A program made the position numbers and the translations under genes. Shown here piece after piece: positions 52,542 through 61,211 of a stretch of DNA of 64,000 nucleotides. The notes beneath the pieces were generated by a model that was not told the DNA's origin, searched no databases, and saw only the letters and a list, made by a program, of their open reading frames with translations. The number at the start of each line of letters is the position of its first letter. Position 1 is the first letter of the stretch. The stretch covers positions 1 through 64,000 of the forward strand of contig JAJTAY010000001.1 of the NCBI GenBank assembly GCA_021287165.1, given 5' to 3'. This DNA is from Bacteroidia bacterium (GTDB taxonomy: Bacteria; Bacteroidota; Bacteroidia; Bacteroidales; F082).

Positions 52542-53255
52542 ATGATTCAACTACAGAACATCCACAAAAGCTACCCCATGGGAAACAGCAGCCTGCATGT
52601 GCTCAAAGGCATTGACCTCACTGTTGAGGAAGGCGAAATGGTGGCCATCATGGGCTCTTCGGGTTCGGGTAAAAGCACCTTGCTCAACATCATCGGTCTG
52701 CTTGATGTGCACGACAAGGGCGAATATTACCTCGACGGCCTGCGCATCGAAAAGCTCAACGAAACCAAAGCCGCCAGGCTGCGAAACCAGTTGCTAGGCT
52801 TTGTTTTTCAGTCGTTTAACCTGATAAGCTTCAAGAATGCCATGGAAAATGTGGCCCTGCCGCTATACTATCATGGCGTGAGCCGCCGCCGCCGCAACAA
52901 AATAGCCATGGAATACCTCGAAAAGGTAGGGTTGCGCGAATGGGCTGATCATCTTCCAAGTGAACTTTCTGGCGGACAAAAACAGCGTCTGGCCATTGCC
53001 CGCGCCCTCATCACCAACCCCAAGGTAATTCTGGCTGACGAACCAACAGGTGCCCTCGACAGTGTTACTTCCAACGAAGTGATGGCGCTGTTCCGCGAAA
53101 TCAACGATTCGGGCAAGACGATCATCATCGTAACCCATGAAAACGACATTGCCAACCAAACACAGCGCATCATCCGCCTACGCGACGGTTTGATCAATAC
53201 CGACGAACGCAATGGTTACCATCCGGTAGCCCCGGTTTACGCCCGCGCCGTTTAA
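52542..53255 (+). CDS. MacB/LolD-type ABC transporter ATPase
   Basis: A 237-residue ATPase of the MacB/LolD class. Walker A is GSSGSGKST (about 38-46), the signature LSGGQKQR, and Walker B VILADEPTGALD with a switch histidine in IIVTHEND. It powers the two permeases that follow (20 bp gap). In this class the ATPase drives a mechanotransmission pump rather than moving substrate through the membrane domain. Confidence 0.94.
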   Translation: MIQLQNIHKSYPMGNSSLHVLKGIDLTVEEGEMVAIMGSSGSGKSTLLNIIGLLDVHDKGEYYLDGLRIEKLNETKAARLRNQLLGFVFQSFNLISFKNAMENVALPLYYHGVSRRRRNKIAMEYLEKVGLREWADHLPSELSGGQKQRLAIARALITNPKVILADEPTGALDSVTSNEVMALFREINDSGKTIIIVTHENDIANQTQRIIRLRDGLINTDERNGYHPVAPVYARAV

Positions 53256-53275
53256 CCCCAAAAAACACCGGCACC

Positions 53276-54511
53276 ATGTTCGACCTCGATAAATGGCAGG
53301 AAATACTGAGTACCATCAAAAAGAATAAGCTGCGCACCTTCCTCACCGGCTTTTCAGTGGCCTGGGGTATCTTTATGCTGATCATCCTGCAGGGATCGGG
53401 CGTTGGGCTACAGCGTGGCGTGGAATCCGATTTCAACGGGTCGGCCACCAATTCGGTTTGGATCTGGAGCGGACAAACCAGCAAGCCTTTTGCAGGCATG
53501 CAGCCCGGACGTTATGTGCAGATGACTAACGAAGACCGCGATCAGATTGCCCGGCAGGTACCGGGCATCGACAACCTCTCGGCACGTTTCAATATACAAG
53601 GCAACAACCGCGTAAGCTATAAGAAGGAATTTGGCACCTACAACGTCCGTACCGTTCACCCTGACTATCAGAACATCGAAAAGGTGGAGATGCTCGAAGG
53701 CCGCTTCATCAATATGCCCGACCTCAACGAAAGACGTAAGGTAGCCGTGATCAGCTATAAGGTGCGCGACGAGCTATTCAAGACCGAGCCCGCCATGGGC
53801 AAATATATCACCGTTAATGGCGTGCCTTTCAAGGTGGTCGGTATTTTCACCGACGAGGCACGCAACAATTCCGAGAGCCTGCATATGGTTTATTTGCCCA
53901 TCACCACGGCACAGCAGGTGTTTTCGGGCGGCAACCGCATCCACCTCATTGCACTGACGGTAGGCGACGCCAGCCTCGATGAAGCAAAGGCCATTGAGAA
54001 ACAGGCCAAAACCCTGATAGCCAATCGTCAGAAGTTTGATCCGGACGACGAACGCGCCCTGGGTTCGTGGAACAGCAGCGAGCCTTACCAGCAGGTGCAA
54101 AAGCTTTTCCGCTCCATCAGCATGTTTATCTGGATTATCGGTATTGGCACAATTATAGCCGGTGTGGTGGGCGTGAGCAACATCATGATGATTGTGGTGA
54201 AAGACCGCACCAAGGAAATTGGCATACGCAAGGCCATAGGCGCTACGCCCGCCAGCGTGATATCGCTGGTACTGTTCGAATCGGTGCTCATCACTGCGTT
54301 TTCGGGCTATATCGGCCTGGTGGCCGGGGTGGGAATACTTGAGCTGCTTTCGGCCAACATCAACGCCCCGTTTTTCAAAAATCCGGAGGTGAGCCTAAAC
54401 CTCGCCATCAGCGCCACTCTTTTACTAGTATTTGCCGGCACCCTGGCAGGCTTTATTCCGGCACGCAGGGCAGCCTCCATCAAACCTGTTGAAGCCCTCA
54501 AAGACGAATAA
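53276..54511 (+). CDS. MacB-like ABC permease, first copy
   Basis: A 411-residue MacB/FtsX permease: an N-terminal helix after MFDLDKWQEILSTIKKNKLRTFLTGFSVAWGIFMLIIL, a large periplasmic domain (about 45-275), and three C-terminal helices with NIMMIVVKDRTKEIGIRKAIGATP and GFIPARRAASIKPVEALKDE. It is separate from its ATPase, unlike E. coli MacB. It is paralogous to the next gene, and the two may form a heterodimer. The role could be efflux of peptides, antibiotics or lipids. Confidence 0.92.
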   Translation: MFDLDKWQEILSTIKKNKLRTFLTGFSVAWGIFMLIILQGSGVGLQRGVESDFNGSATNSVWIWSGQTSKPFAGMQPGRYVQMTNEDRDQIARQVPGIDNLSARFNIQGNNRVSYKKEFGTYNVRTVHPDYQNIEKVEMLEGRFINMPDLNERRKVAVISYKVRDELFKTEPAMGKYITVNGVPFKVVGIFTDEARNNSESLHMVYLPITTAQQVFSGGNRIHLIALTVGDASLDEAKAIEKQAKTLIANRQKFDPDDERALGSWNSSEPYQQVQKLFRSISMFIWIIGIGTIIAGVVGVSNIMMIVVKDRTKEIGIRKAIGATPASVISLVLFESVLITAFSGYIGLVAGVGILELLSANINAPFFKNPEVSLNLAISATLLLVFAGTLAGFIPARRAASIKPVEALKDE

Positions 54512-54530
54512 TCCAAAACAACTCACAACA

Positions 54531-55787
54531 ATGTTCGACCTGGATAAATGGAAAGAAATTGGCAGCAGCCTGGCAAAGAACAAGCTGCGCACCGCCCTCA
54601 CGGCCTTTGGGGTGTTCTGGGGCATCTTTATGCTGGTGATCATGATTGGCTCGGGCCGTGGCCTCGAAAACGGGGTGATGAACGGTATGGGAAAATTTGC
54701 CACCAATAGCGTATTCATCTGGGGTCAGCGCACCTCGGTGCCTTATCAGGGCATGCAGCGCGGCCGGGCCATACAGCTGCGCAATGCCGACACCGAAGCC
54801 CTGCGAGGTATTGAAGAGCTGGAAAAACTTGCACCAAGGCTCGATGTGCGCGGTGCAGGCAACAACAATGTGAGCCGCGGACAGAAATCGGGTGCTTTCA
54901 GCATTTTTGGCGACTATCCCGAATGGAACGAAATAGACCCTGCCGATATCATTGCCGGCCGCTTTATCAATCATACCGACATAACCGAAAAGCGCAAAGT
55001 AGCTGTTATCGGTCAGCGTGTGCGCGAGCTGCTCTTTGGTCCTGATGAGAACCCAATCGGGCAATACATACAAATCAAAGGCATTTATTTTCAGGTGATT
55101 GGCGTATTCAAGCCTCTCAGTGTAAACATGAATTTTGGTGGCGATAAAACCCAGACCATCCATATCCCTTTCAGTACCACCCAGCAAGCTTTTAATTATG
55201 GTGACCGCCTGAGCTTCTATGCAATGACGGCCAAGCCGGGTGTGAATGCTTCGGTACTCGAGGAAAAAGCATTAACAATGCTACGTCAGCGCCACAAGGT
55301 GGCCCCCGATGATGCACGGGCTTTCGGGTTTTTCAACCTCGACAAGCAGTTCAAACAGATGAGCAACCTGTTTATGGGCATCAGCGTGCTGGTGTGGATT
55401 GTAGGCACAGGCACCTTGCTGGCCGGTGTGATCGGCATCAGCAACATCATGCTGGTGGTAATCAAGGAGCGTACAAAGGAAATAGGTATCATGCGGGCCA
55501 TTGGCGCGACACCCCGGCGAGTAACCGCTCAGGTTATCAGCGAGGCTGTGCTGCTCACCACCGTATCAGGCTATATGGGGCTGGTGCTCAGTGTGTTTGT
55601 GCTCGAAATGGTGAGCAAGGCTTTGCCCTCGGGCGGCGGACAGCAGATGTTTATGAATCCCGGTGTGGATTTCAATGTGGCCGTTACAGCCTTGCTTATT
55701 CTCATCGTTTCGGGAGTGCTGGCGGGATTTATACCAGCCCGTCGAGCCGTGGCCATGAAACCCATCGATGCCTTGCGTTACGAATAA
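54531..55787 (+). CDS. MacB-like ABC permease, second copy
   Basis: A 418-residue permease with the same plan as the preceding one. It starts MFDLDKWKEIGSSLAKNKLR at ATG 54531; the longer frame overlaps the previous gene. It has a periplasmic domain of about 230 residues, then NIMLVVIKERTKEIGIMRAIGATP and GFIPARRAVAMKPIDALRYE. The two copies clearly arose by duplication but differ strongly in the periplasmic part. The spacing to its neighbours is 19 and 33 bp. Confidence 0.92.
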   Translation: MFDLDKWKEIGSSLAKNKLRTALTAFGVFWGIFMLVIMIGSGRGLENGVMNGMGKFATNSVFIWGQRTSVPYQGMQRGRAIQLRNADTEALRGIEELEKLAPRLDVRGAGNNNVSRGQKSGAFSIFGDYPEWNEIDPADIIAGRFINHTDITEKRKVAVIGQRVRELLFGPDENPIGQYIQIKGIYFQVIGVFKPLSVNMNFGGDKTQTIHIPFSTTQQAFNYGDRLSFYAMTAKPGVNASVLEEKALTMLRQRHKVAPDDARAFGFFNLDKQFKQMSNLFMGISVLVWIVGTGTLLAGVIGISNIMLVVIKERTKEIGIMRAIGATPRRVTAQVISEAVLLTTVSGYMGLVLSVFVLEMVSKALPSGGGQQMFMNPGVDFNVAVTALLILIVSGVLAGFIPARRAVAMKPIDALRYE

Positions 55788-55820
55788 ATCAAATCAACAA
55801 TAATCCAAAAAACTGAAATC

Positions 55821-56903
55821 ATGAAAACCTTTATCAAAATTGCAGCAGCACTCGTAGTGGTTGGGGTATTTGCCGGCACCCTGCTCTATCTGTATAAAAA
55901 ATCGCAGGCCAAACCGGTGGTTTACAACACCGAAAGCGCATTCGAAACTACCATCGTCCGCAAAACGGTGGCCACCGGCTCGGTAGTACCCCGTCACGAA
56001 ATCGACATCAAGCCCAAGGTGTCGGGCATTATCGAAGAAGTGTATGTTGAACCCGGCGATATGGTGCGCAAAGACCAGCTCATTGCCAAAGTGCGTATCA
56101 TTCCGGATATGATCAACCTCAACAATGCTGAAGCCAGGGTAAAAAAAGCCGGCATACAGCTGGAGGAAGCCCGACGCAACTACAACCGCTATAAGGAATT
56201 GTATAAGAAGGGCGTTGTTCCCGAAGCGGAATACCTTACCTACGAGGTAGCTTTCCGCACTGCCGAACAGGAGCTCGAAGCTGCCGAAGACCACCTTGCC
56301 CTGATACGTGAAGGTGCTACGCGCAAGGCCGGCAATGCCACCAACACCCTCATTCGCAGCACCATAGATGGTATGGTTCTGGCCGTTCCGGTCGAAAAGG
56401 GCCGCTCGGTGATCGAGAGCAATACCTTCAACGACGGTACCACCATTGCCACCATTGCCGATATGAACGAGATGATTTTCGAAGGCAAGGTTGATGAGTC
56501 GGAAGTAGGAAAGATTCGCGAGGGCATGGAACTGATACTGACCATTGGCGCCATCGAAAACGAAAAATTCACTGCCAGACTTGAACGCATTTCTCCCAAG
56601 GGCGTTGAAGAAAACGGCGCCATTCAGTTCGAAATCAGGGCTGCTGTTGAGCCCCGCGCCGGTCAGTTTATCCGTGCCGGCTACAGCGCCAATGCCGATA
56701 TCGTGCTCGAGAAAAAAGAAAATGTATTGGCTGTAAATGAGTCACTTGTGAAATTTGAAGGCGACAGCGCCTTTGTAGAAGTGGAAACCACTCCTCAGAC
56801 GTTCGAAAAAAGGCTCATAAAAACCGGGCTTTCCGACGGCATCGTTGTTGAGGTGCGCGAAGGCCTGAGTAAGGAAGATAAGATCAAGGCCGCCGCAAAA
56901 TAG
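55821..56903 (+). CDS. MacA/HlyD-family periplasmic adaptor
   Basis: A 360-residue membrane-fusion protein. It has an N-terminal anchor helix (about 7-26), a lipoyl half-motif KVSGIIEEVYVEPGDMVRKDQLIAKV (about 68-93), a coiled-coil hairpin (about 100-165), a second lipoyl half (STIDGMVLAVPVEKGRSV), and beta-barrel and membrane-proximal domains. It should link the two MacB-like permeases to a TolC-type outer-membrane channel, which is not encoded here. It ends the operon at a strong terminator. Confidence 0.92.
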   Translation: MKTFIKIAAALVVVGVFAGTLLYLYKKSQAKPVVYNTESAFETTIVRKTVATGSVVPRHEIDIKPKVSGIIEEVYVEPGDMVRKDQLIAKVRIIPDMINLNNAEARVKKAGIQLEEARRNYNRYKELYKKGVVPEAEYLTYEVAFRTAEQELEAAEDHLALIREGATRKAGNATNTLIRSTIDGMVLAVPVEKGRSVIESNTFNDGTTIATIADMNEMIFEGKVDESEVGKIREGMELILTIGAIENEKFTARLERISPKGVEENGAIQFEIRAAVEPRAGQFIRAGYSANADIVLEKKENVLAVNESLVKFEGDSAFVEVETTPQTFEKRLIKTGLSDGIVVEVREGLSKEDKIKAAAK

Positions 56904-56931
56904 CGGCCCTGGTTTGTGTGTTGGTTTGGTT

Positions 56932-56967
56932 GCCGCAGTCTCCCGGGCAGGAGGCTGCGGCCTTTTT
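56932..56967 (+). terminator. Rho-independent terminator of the MacAB-like operon
   Basis: GCCGCAGTCTCC (56932-56943) pairs with GGAGGCTGCGGC (56950-56961) with one G-U pair around a 6-nt loop, and TTTTT follows (56963-56967). The T-tract overlaps the stop codon of the converging DUF4625 gene. Confidence 0.9.
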
Positions 56968-57451
56968 ATGGCTGAAGCAGCTTGATTCCGAAGCCTTTGT
57001 TCGACGACCAGCCCGTTGCATCGGTCAGGCTGATAAAGAAGTGATAATCGCCGGGCTGCAGCAATCCGTTGGAGTTTTGTTGAGGCATTGGAATCTTCAC
57101 CAAGGCATCGTAGCTACGCTTGCCTGAAGGTATTTCGTAAACGCCAACAAAAACATAGGGATTGGCGGCGGGCTTTTTGGGGTCGAGCTGGCAATTCACG
57201 GCCTCAGTGCTATGAGAGTGATGGTCGAAATTGTGATGAATATCTATGCGAAACGAGCCCAGCTCAAAATTGTCGGTGAAGCGAACACGCACCAGCAGGG
57301 TATCGCCCAGCAGGGCAGTGTCGCAGGGCCTTGGAGCGGCGCCGTCGAAGTCGAAGCTGATGACAGGTTTTTCGTTGTCAACAGCATCTTTGCTGCACGA
57401 CGACACCACTCCAAATAACACAAGCAAGATATAAGGATAAAACCTTTTCAT
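56966..57451 (-). CDS. DUF4625 lipoprotein with His-rich segment
   Basis: A 161-residue lipoprotein (GVVSSC, lipid cysteine at residue 19) with a DUF4625-like beta-sandwich. A histidine cluster IHHNFDHHSHS (about residues 71-81) is a plausible zinc-binding site, and a Cys43/Cys90-type pair could form a disulfide. It is the last gene of the Fur-family operon, 13 bp after its paralogue. Surface or outer-membrane metal capture for the TonB receptor is inferred. Confidence 0.78.
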   Translation of the reverse strand: MKRFYPYILLVLFGVVSSCSKDAVDNEKPVISFDFDGAAPRPCDTALLGDTLLVRVRFTDNFELGSFRIDIHHNFDHHSHSTEAVNCQLDPKKPAANPYVFVGVYEIPSGKRSYDALVKIPMPQQNSNGLLQPGDYHFFISLTDATGWSSNKGFGIKLLQP

Positions 57452-57464
57452 GGCCCTGCAGTTT

Positions 57465-57899
57465 TTAACGTGTTGGCAGAAGCACTTTTAGCTCGCCTTC
57501 GGCTTTGCCTTTGTTGCCTTTCTGGTCAATAACGCTCAGATGCACATGGTAATCGCCGGCAGGGGCAGTGAGCGGCACATCCACATGTTCGTGAAAGTCG
57601 GTGTTTTTCAGACCTTTGAAATTATCATACACTTTCTCAAGGTGCCATTCGCCATCAAAAATGACCAAACTGACTTTATGTCCGCCTTCTGCATGAATCT
57701 CGAGTTCAACACGGTCAATTTTTTCGGGTGCTTCAATTTCGGCTTCCAGGTGCAGCTCGGTGCCGGCTATCACCTGACCGCTGTTGTCGTAGCCGATTTG
57801 AAGGCTTTTTATCCTTGGAAGTTGGGAGTCTTTTTTGCAGGAAGCCAGACTGAACGTAAAGAGGACGAGGAGTAAGCCATAATGCAATATTCTGTTCAT
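57465..57899 (-). CDS. DUF4625 lipoprotein
   Basis: A 144-residue lipoprotein (FSLASC, lipid cysteine at residue 20). The DUF4625-type domain contains the histidines HAEGGHKV, FHEHVDV and DYHVHLSVID, which could bind metal. It begins 2 bp after the TonB-receptor gene ends and is followed by a paralogue of similar fold. The pair with the receptor is an operon unit. Confidence 0.8.
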   Translation of the reverse strand: MNRILHYGLLLVLFTFSLASCKKDSQLPRIKSLQIGYDNSGQVIAGTELHLEAEIEAPEKIDRVELEIHAEGGHKVSLVIFDGEWHLEKVYDNFKGLKNTDFHEHVDVPLTAPAGDYHVHLSVIDQKGNKGKAEGELKVLLPTR

Positions 57900-57901
57900 A
57901 A

Positions 57902-60295
57902 CTAAATCTTTTTTTGTGGTTTAAGTTTTTTTGAATCGATCGGTAATCGGGCCACCACCATCACATTGCGGCCTGCTTCGGGCAGGTTGATGCGGCGGTA
58001 GTAGCTCAGATGATTGAAATAGATAGTGTTGGTAAGGTTGTTCAGCTGCACGCTCAGTTCAAGAGGCTGGTTTCGCAACTGTATCAACGCATTTGCCCTC
58101 AGGTTGATGGTGTACCAGCCCGGTGTGGGTGCTTCGGGCGGAACGATGCGCCTTTGAGCAGAGGTAAGTACCACATCGGCCGCCAGCTCAAGGGGAAAAA
58201 CCGTTTTTGGCGACCAGTTCAGGTTGATGAGGCCGGAGGCGGGCGGACTGATTGGCAGGCCAAAACCCTTCTTAGGGCCCGAAAGTTGGCGGCTGTAGAG
58301 CGTCTCCAACATCAATCCGGCCACAAGAGTTTCGGAGATGCCATAATGCAGGTGGAGTTCGCCTCCGGCCCTAAATACCTGAGCCTGGGTGTAAACATAC
58401 TTCTGGTTGCCGTTGCCATAGAGGTAATCGTGTTCTGCCGTGGGATTGAGGTAGATATAATTGGGCGACCAGGCCGTAAACGGGCTCAGCTCCAAAGCCA
58501 ACCGTGCATTACGCCATTCGGCCGAAAGGTCAAACTGGTATGAGGTTTCGGGCCTCAGTTGGGCATTACCCTGCTCGAAGCGAAATTGATGGTAGTTGAC
58601 ACCATTGGCCCCAAGTTCGGCCGCGGTTGGCAACCGAAAGCTCTTGCCTGCATTGGCTTTTAACGACCAATGTCCTTTTGTAAGGCCATATCCGCCCGAC
58701 CAGCTCAGGCTCAGGTAGCGGAGGCTGAGGTCATGTGCACGTTGCACAAAAACCCCGTCAGGCGAGGCAAACCAATCGCGATAGCCAGCAATCTGCAAAG
58801 CCGAACCATCGAGGCGCAAACCGGCCTGCAAGAGGTGTCCCGGCCTCGGTTGCGCGTCTATAAGTGAAAACAGGCCAATGTTTTGTGCGTGGTAACCCGG
58901 AAAAATGAAAGCCCAGCCCCCGATGCGGTTTTGCACCGATGCAGCAGCAAGACCCGCGCTCCAGTTGAACGATTTCAGGTTTTGCTGCCAGAGGGCTTCA
59001 GCCGAAACAGCATCTTTGACAAAATGCCGCTCAAGGTCGGCATGCTTCATTAGTTCAGACGGCAACACCGAAGGCATAAAACCGTGGCTCACATAAGCAC
59101 TGCGCTCGTCCATCAGGTTTTTCTGGTAGCCGAGCATAAGTTGTAAACTACCCGCAGCAAGGCTGAGCCGCGACTGGCCGATAAACTTCAGGTGCAGGAC
59201 TTCGTGATAGGGATATTGGATGTCGCGCTGCGATTGGTCGTGCAACAAGGTATCCACGCTGCGTGGTTCAATGCCGTGGGCGTGAGCAAAAAAGCCTTGC
59301 CTGCTGTTGATGGCACTCAGCCTTAACTGATGATTCCAACGGCCCCGGCTAAAACCATACCCTGCCCTGAAGCTTCGTTCCATGCCTGCTGTATTGCGCA
59401 AACGGCCATAGCGAAGCGGAATGCGAAAGTTGTACACATCCACGCTGTCGGCCGGCACGCGAGAGTCGGCGGCATCGCGCCAGCCCAGCCCTACATAGGC
59501 CCAGCTTCGTCCTTCTTTCCACTGCAGCAGGCTGTTCAGACCCATCTGTTGGTTTACGCTGGCCGCAAGCAGGCTGAGATGGCCAGAGAAAACCTCCTGA
59601 CCGGGAGCAGTTGTGGAGACGATGTTCAACACTCCTCCAATGGCATCCGAACCATAGCGAACCGACGAAGGACCGCGTATGACCTCCACCTTGCCAGCAC
59701 TCAGCGCATCAATCTCCAGACCATGCTCTTCGCCCCATTGCTGGCTTTCGTGCCGCAGGCCGTCTTCCACCACAAGTACACGGTGAAATGCCAGGCCGCG
59801 AATCACCGGTTTAGATTGGTTCACACCAATGGATATGCTGCTCACCCCCGGCAAGCGTTCGAGCGAAGCGGCCAGGCTTCCTGCATAAAATCTTCTCACA
59901 TAAGCCTGACCAACAGCTTCGGAAGGCAATACCACAGAGGGCTTTTCCATGCGGGTTCCGGAGGCGATAACGCGCACCTCCTGAAGGTTCATCTGCCTTT
60001 GCTTAAGCATGACAGCCATCGTGCCAGCAAAAGGAATCTGTAAATCAGTGATATAAGTCTCGTAACCCAGGTAGGAAACTTCCAGCCGGTATTTTCCGGC
60101 AGGCAAGTCGTTGAAAATCGCCAGGCCCTCGCCATCGGCCATCGCGGCTTGCCTGGAGGGATATAGTACTGCCACAGCCCCCGGCAACACTTCACCTGAA
60201 GCATCGGTGATGCGCAATCTGAAGACGGACTGCTGGGCCGGAAGCAGTATGGAATACAGCCACAAAGCTGTGAATATGAATAACTTTCTGATCAA
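57902..60295 (-). CDS. TonB-dependent receptor, probable zinc (ZnuD-like) uptake
   Basis: A 797-residue outer-membrane receptor: signal peptide (about 1-20), a carboxypeptidase-regulatory-like domain (about 24-92, LRITDASGEVLPGA...), a TonB-box-like LQEVRVIASG stretch, plug (about 115-225) and beta-barrel. The plug segment LRHESQQWGEEHGLEID resembles the metal-site region of zinc receptors. Its neighbours support metal import: a Fur-family regulator and small Cys/His protein upstream, and two DUF4625 lipoproteins downstream. Zinc is my best guess; other metals remain possible. Confidence 0.8.
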   Translation of the reverse strand: MIRKLFIFTALWLYSILLPAQQSVFRLRITDASGEVLPGAVAVLYPSRQAAMADGEGLAIFNDLPAGKYRLEVSYLGYETYITDLQIPFAGTMAVMLKQRQMNLQEVRVIASGTRMEKPSVVLPSEAVGQAYVRRFYAGSLAASLERLPGVSSISIGVNQSKPVIRGLAFHRVLVVEDGLRHESQQWGEEHGLEIDALSAGKVEVIRGPSSVRYGSDAIGGVLNIVSTTAPGQEVFSGHLSLLAASVNQQMGLNSLLQWKEGRSWAYVGLGWRDAADSRVPADSVDVYNFRIPLRYGRLRNTAGMERSFRAGYGFSRGRWNHQLRLSAINSRQGFFAHAHGIEPRSVDTLLHDQSQRDIQYPYHEVLHLKFIGQSRLSLAAGSLQLMLGYQKNLMDERSAYVSHGFMPSVLPSELMKHADLERHFVKDAVSAEALWQQNLKSFNWSAGLAAASVQNRIGGWAFIFPGYHAQNIGLFSLIDAQPRPGHLLQAGLRLDGSALQIAGYRDWFASPDGVFVQRAHDLSLRYLSLSWSGGYGLTKGHWSLKANAGKSFRLPTAAELGANGVNYHQFRFEQGNAQLRPETSYQFDLSAEWRNARLALELSPFTAWSPNYIYLNPTAEHDYLYGNGNQKYVYTQAQVFRAGGELHLHYGISETLVAGLMLETLYSRQLSGPKKGFGLPISPPASGLINLNWSPKTVFPLELAADVVLTSAQRRIVPPEAPTPGWYTINLRANALIQLRNQPLELSVQLNNLTNTIYFNHLSYYRRINLPEAGRNVMVVARLPIDSKKLKPQKKI

Positions 60296-60383
60296 GAAAA
60301 GTGGGATTTAAGGCATGAAACATCAATTGCAGCCCCGGGGGCATGAACATTCAAGCAGCGAAAAAAAAGATCAGTATGATAAA

Positions 60384-60722
60384 TCAGGATGCTGCCGGAG
60401 GGGCTCGTGTGGAAGTGTTTTGAACAGGCTGCTGAAATGTCGTGGGTGTATGTGCTTGAACATAAGCAAAGTCAACAGGTGTGATACCGGGTATCTGAGC
60501 AAGCGGTTCGGTTTGGCCGGGGAGCACCAGTTCATACTCACACACTGCACATTTTGATGAGGCTGCAAAGTTTAGCTTGCTACGGTCGGACTGCGTGGTC
60601 TGGCACACCCCGTGGCAGTGTTGCTCATCGGTGAGATGAACGAAGCGATGCAGGCTCTGATAAATCAGAGGTGCAACAAACAATGCCAGCGCCAGCCAGG
60701 CGGTGTGTGATTTGCGGTTCAA
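60384..60722 (-). CDS. Small exported Cys/His-rich protein of the Fur-family operon
   Basis: A 112-residue protein. The proposed start is TTG 60722, 2 bp after the regulator's stop codon; no ATG is available. An N-terminal membrane or signal segment (WLALALFVAPLIYQS, about 9-23) is followed by H25, H29, H35, C36, H37 and C40 (LTDEQHCHGVC), then a CAVCEYEL motif (C58, C61) and a Pro/Thr-rich tail. The ligands suggest periplasmic metal binding. Similar short proteins occur beside metal TonB receptors, but I cannot name the family. Confidence 0.6.
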   Translation of the reverse strand: MNRKSHTAWLALALFVAPLIYQSLHRFVHLTDEQHCHGVCQTTQSDRSKLNFAASSKCAVCEYELVLPGQTEPLAQIPGITPVDFAYVQAHTPTTFQQPVQNTSTRAPPAAS

Positions 60723-60724
60723 TT

Positions 60725-61138
60725 TCAGGATTTTACATTTTCGTTGCAGTTGCGGCAGATGCCATGAACAATCACTTCTGTTTCCGAAGCCCTGTATCCT
60801 TCGGGGAGTTCCACTGGCTGGATGCTGGCCGAACCCAGACAACGCACACTGCTGCAGGAATTGCAATGAAAGTGGGCGTGGCTGTTGATGTAGCCCCGAC
60901 GGGCAATGGCATAGCGCACTTTCTGGCTGTCGAGCACGATTTTGTGGATGATGCCCGACTCTTCGAGCGTTTTAAACGAGCGGTAAAAAGTTGTCCGGTC
61001 ATATGAAGAAGCCAGACGGTCGCGTATTTCGTGCTCCGAAAGGGCATGCTCATTCTCGAGCATAAGCGACACAATGCCCTCGCGGCAGTTGGTGCGCTTA
61101 AGCATGTGTTGACGTAGGATTTCGCGTGCTTCGGACAT
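60725..61138 (-). CDS. Fur-family transcriptional regulator, probably Zur-like
   Basis: A 137-residue repressor. It has a winged-helix N-terminal domain (about 1-82; SEHEIRDRLASSYDRTTFYRSFKTLEESG) and a C-terminal dimerisation domain with HAHFHCNSCSSV (H87-C95) and GICRNCNE (C128, C131). The two CxxC pairs form the structural zinc site of Fur proteins. The sequence style (LPEGYRASETEVIVHG) matches Bacteroidota Zur-like repressors more than classical Fur. The start is ATG 61138. A palindrome overlaps its own promoter, pointing to autoregulation of the operon down to 56966. Confidence 0.85.
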   Translation of the reverse strand: MSEAREILRQHMLKRTNCREGIVSLMLENEHALSEHEIRDRLASSYDRTTFYRSFKTLEESGIIHKIVLDSQKVRYAIARRGYINSHAHFHCNSCSSVRCLGSASIQPVELPEGYRASETEVIVHGICRNCNENVKS

Positions 61139-61154
61139 GCAAGGATGTTTTAAA

Positions 61155-61175
61155 TGCAACGAGGTTGCAAATATA
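61155..61175 (-). promoter_or_regulatory. Promoter -7 box and operator-like palindrome of the Fur-family operon
   Basis: On the minus strand TATATTTG (61175-61168) is a perfect -7 box. The palindrome TGCAAC-gag-GTTGCA (61155-61169) overlaps it, so a bound repressor would block transcription. No well-spaced -33 TTTG was found. Whether the Fur-family protein binds this palindrome is inference. Confidence 0.55.
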
Positions 61176-61211
61176 ACAAAGCCTTGCAAAAAGTGTTTAC
61201 CGGCTAGTCAA

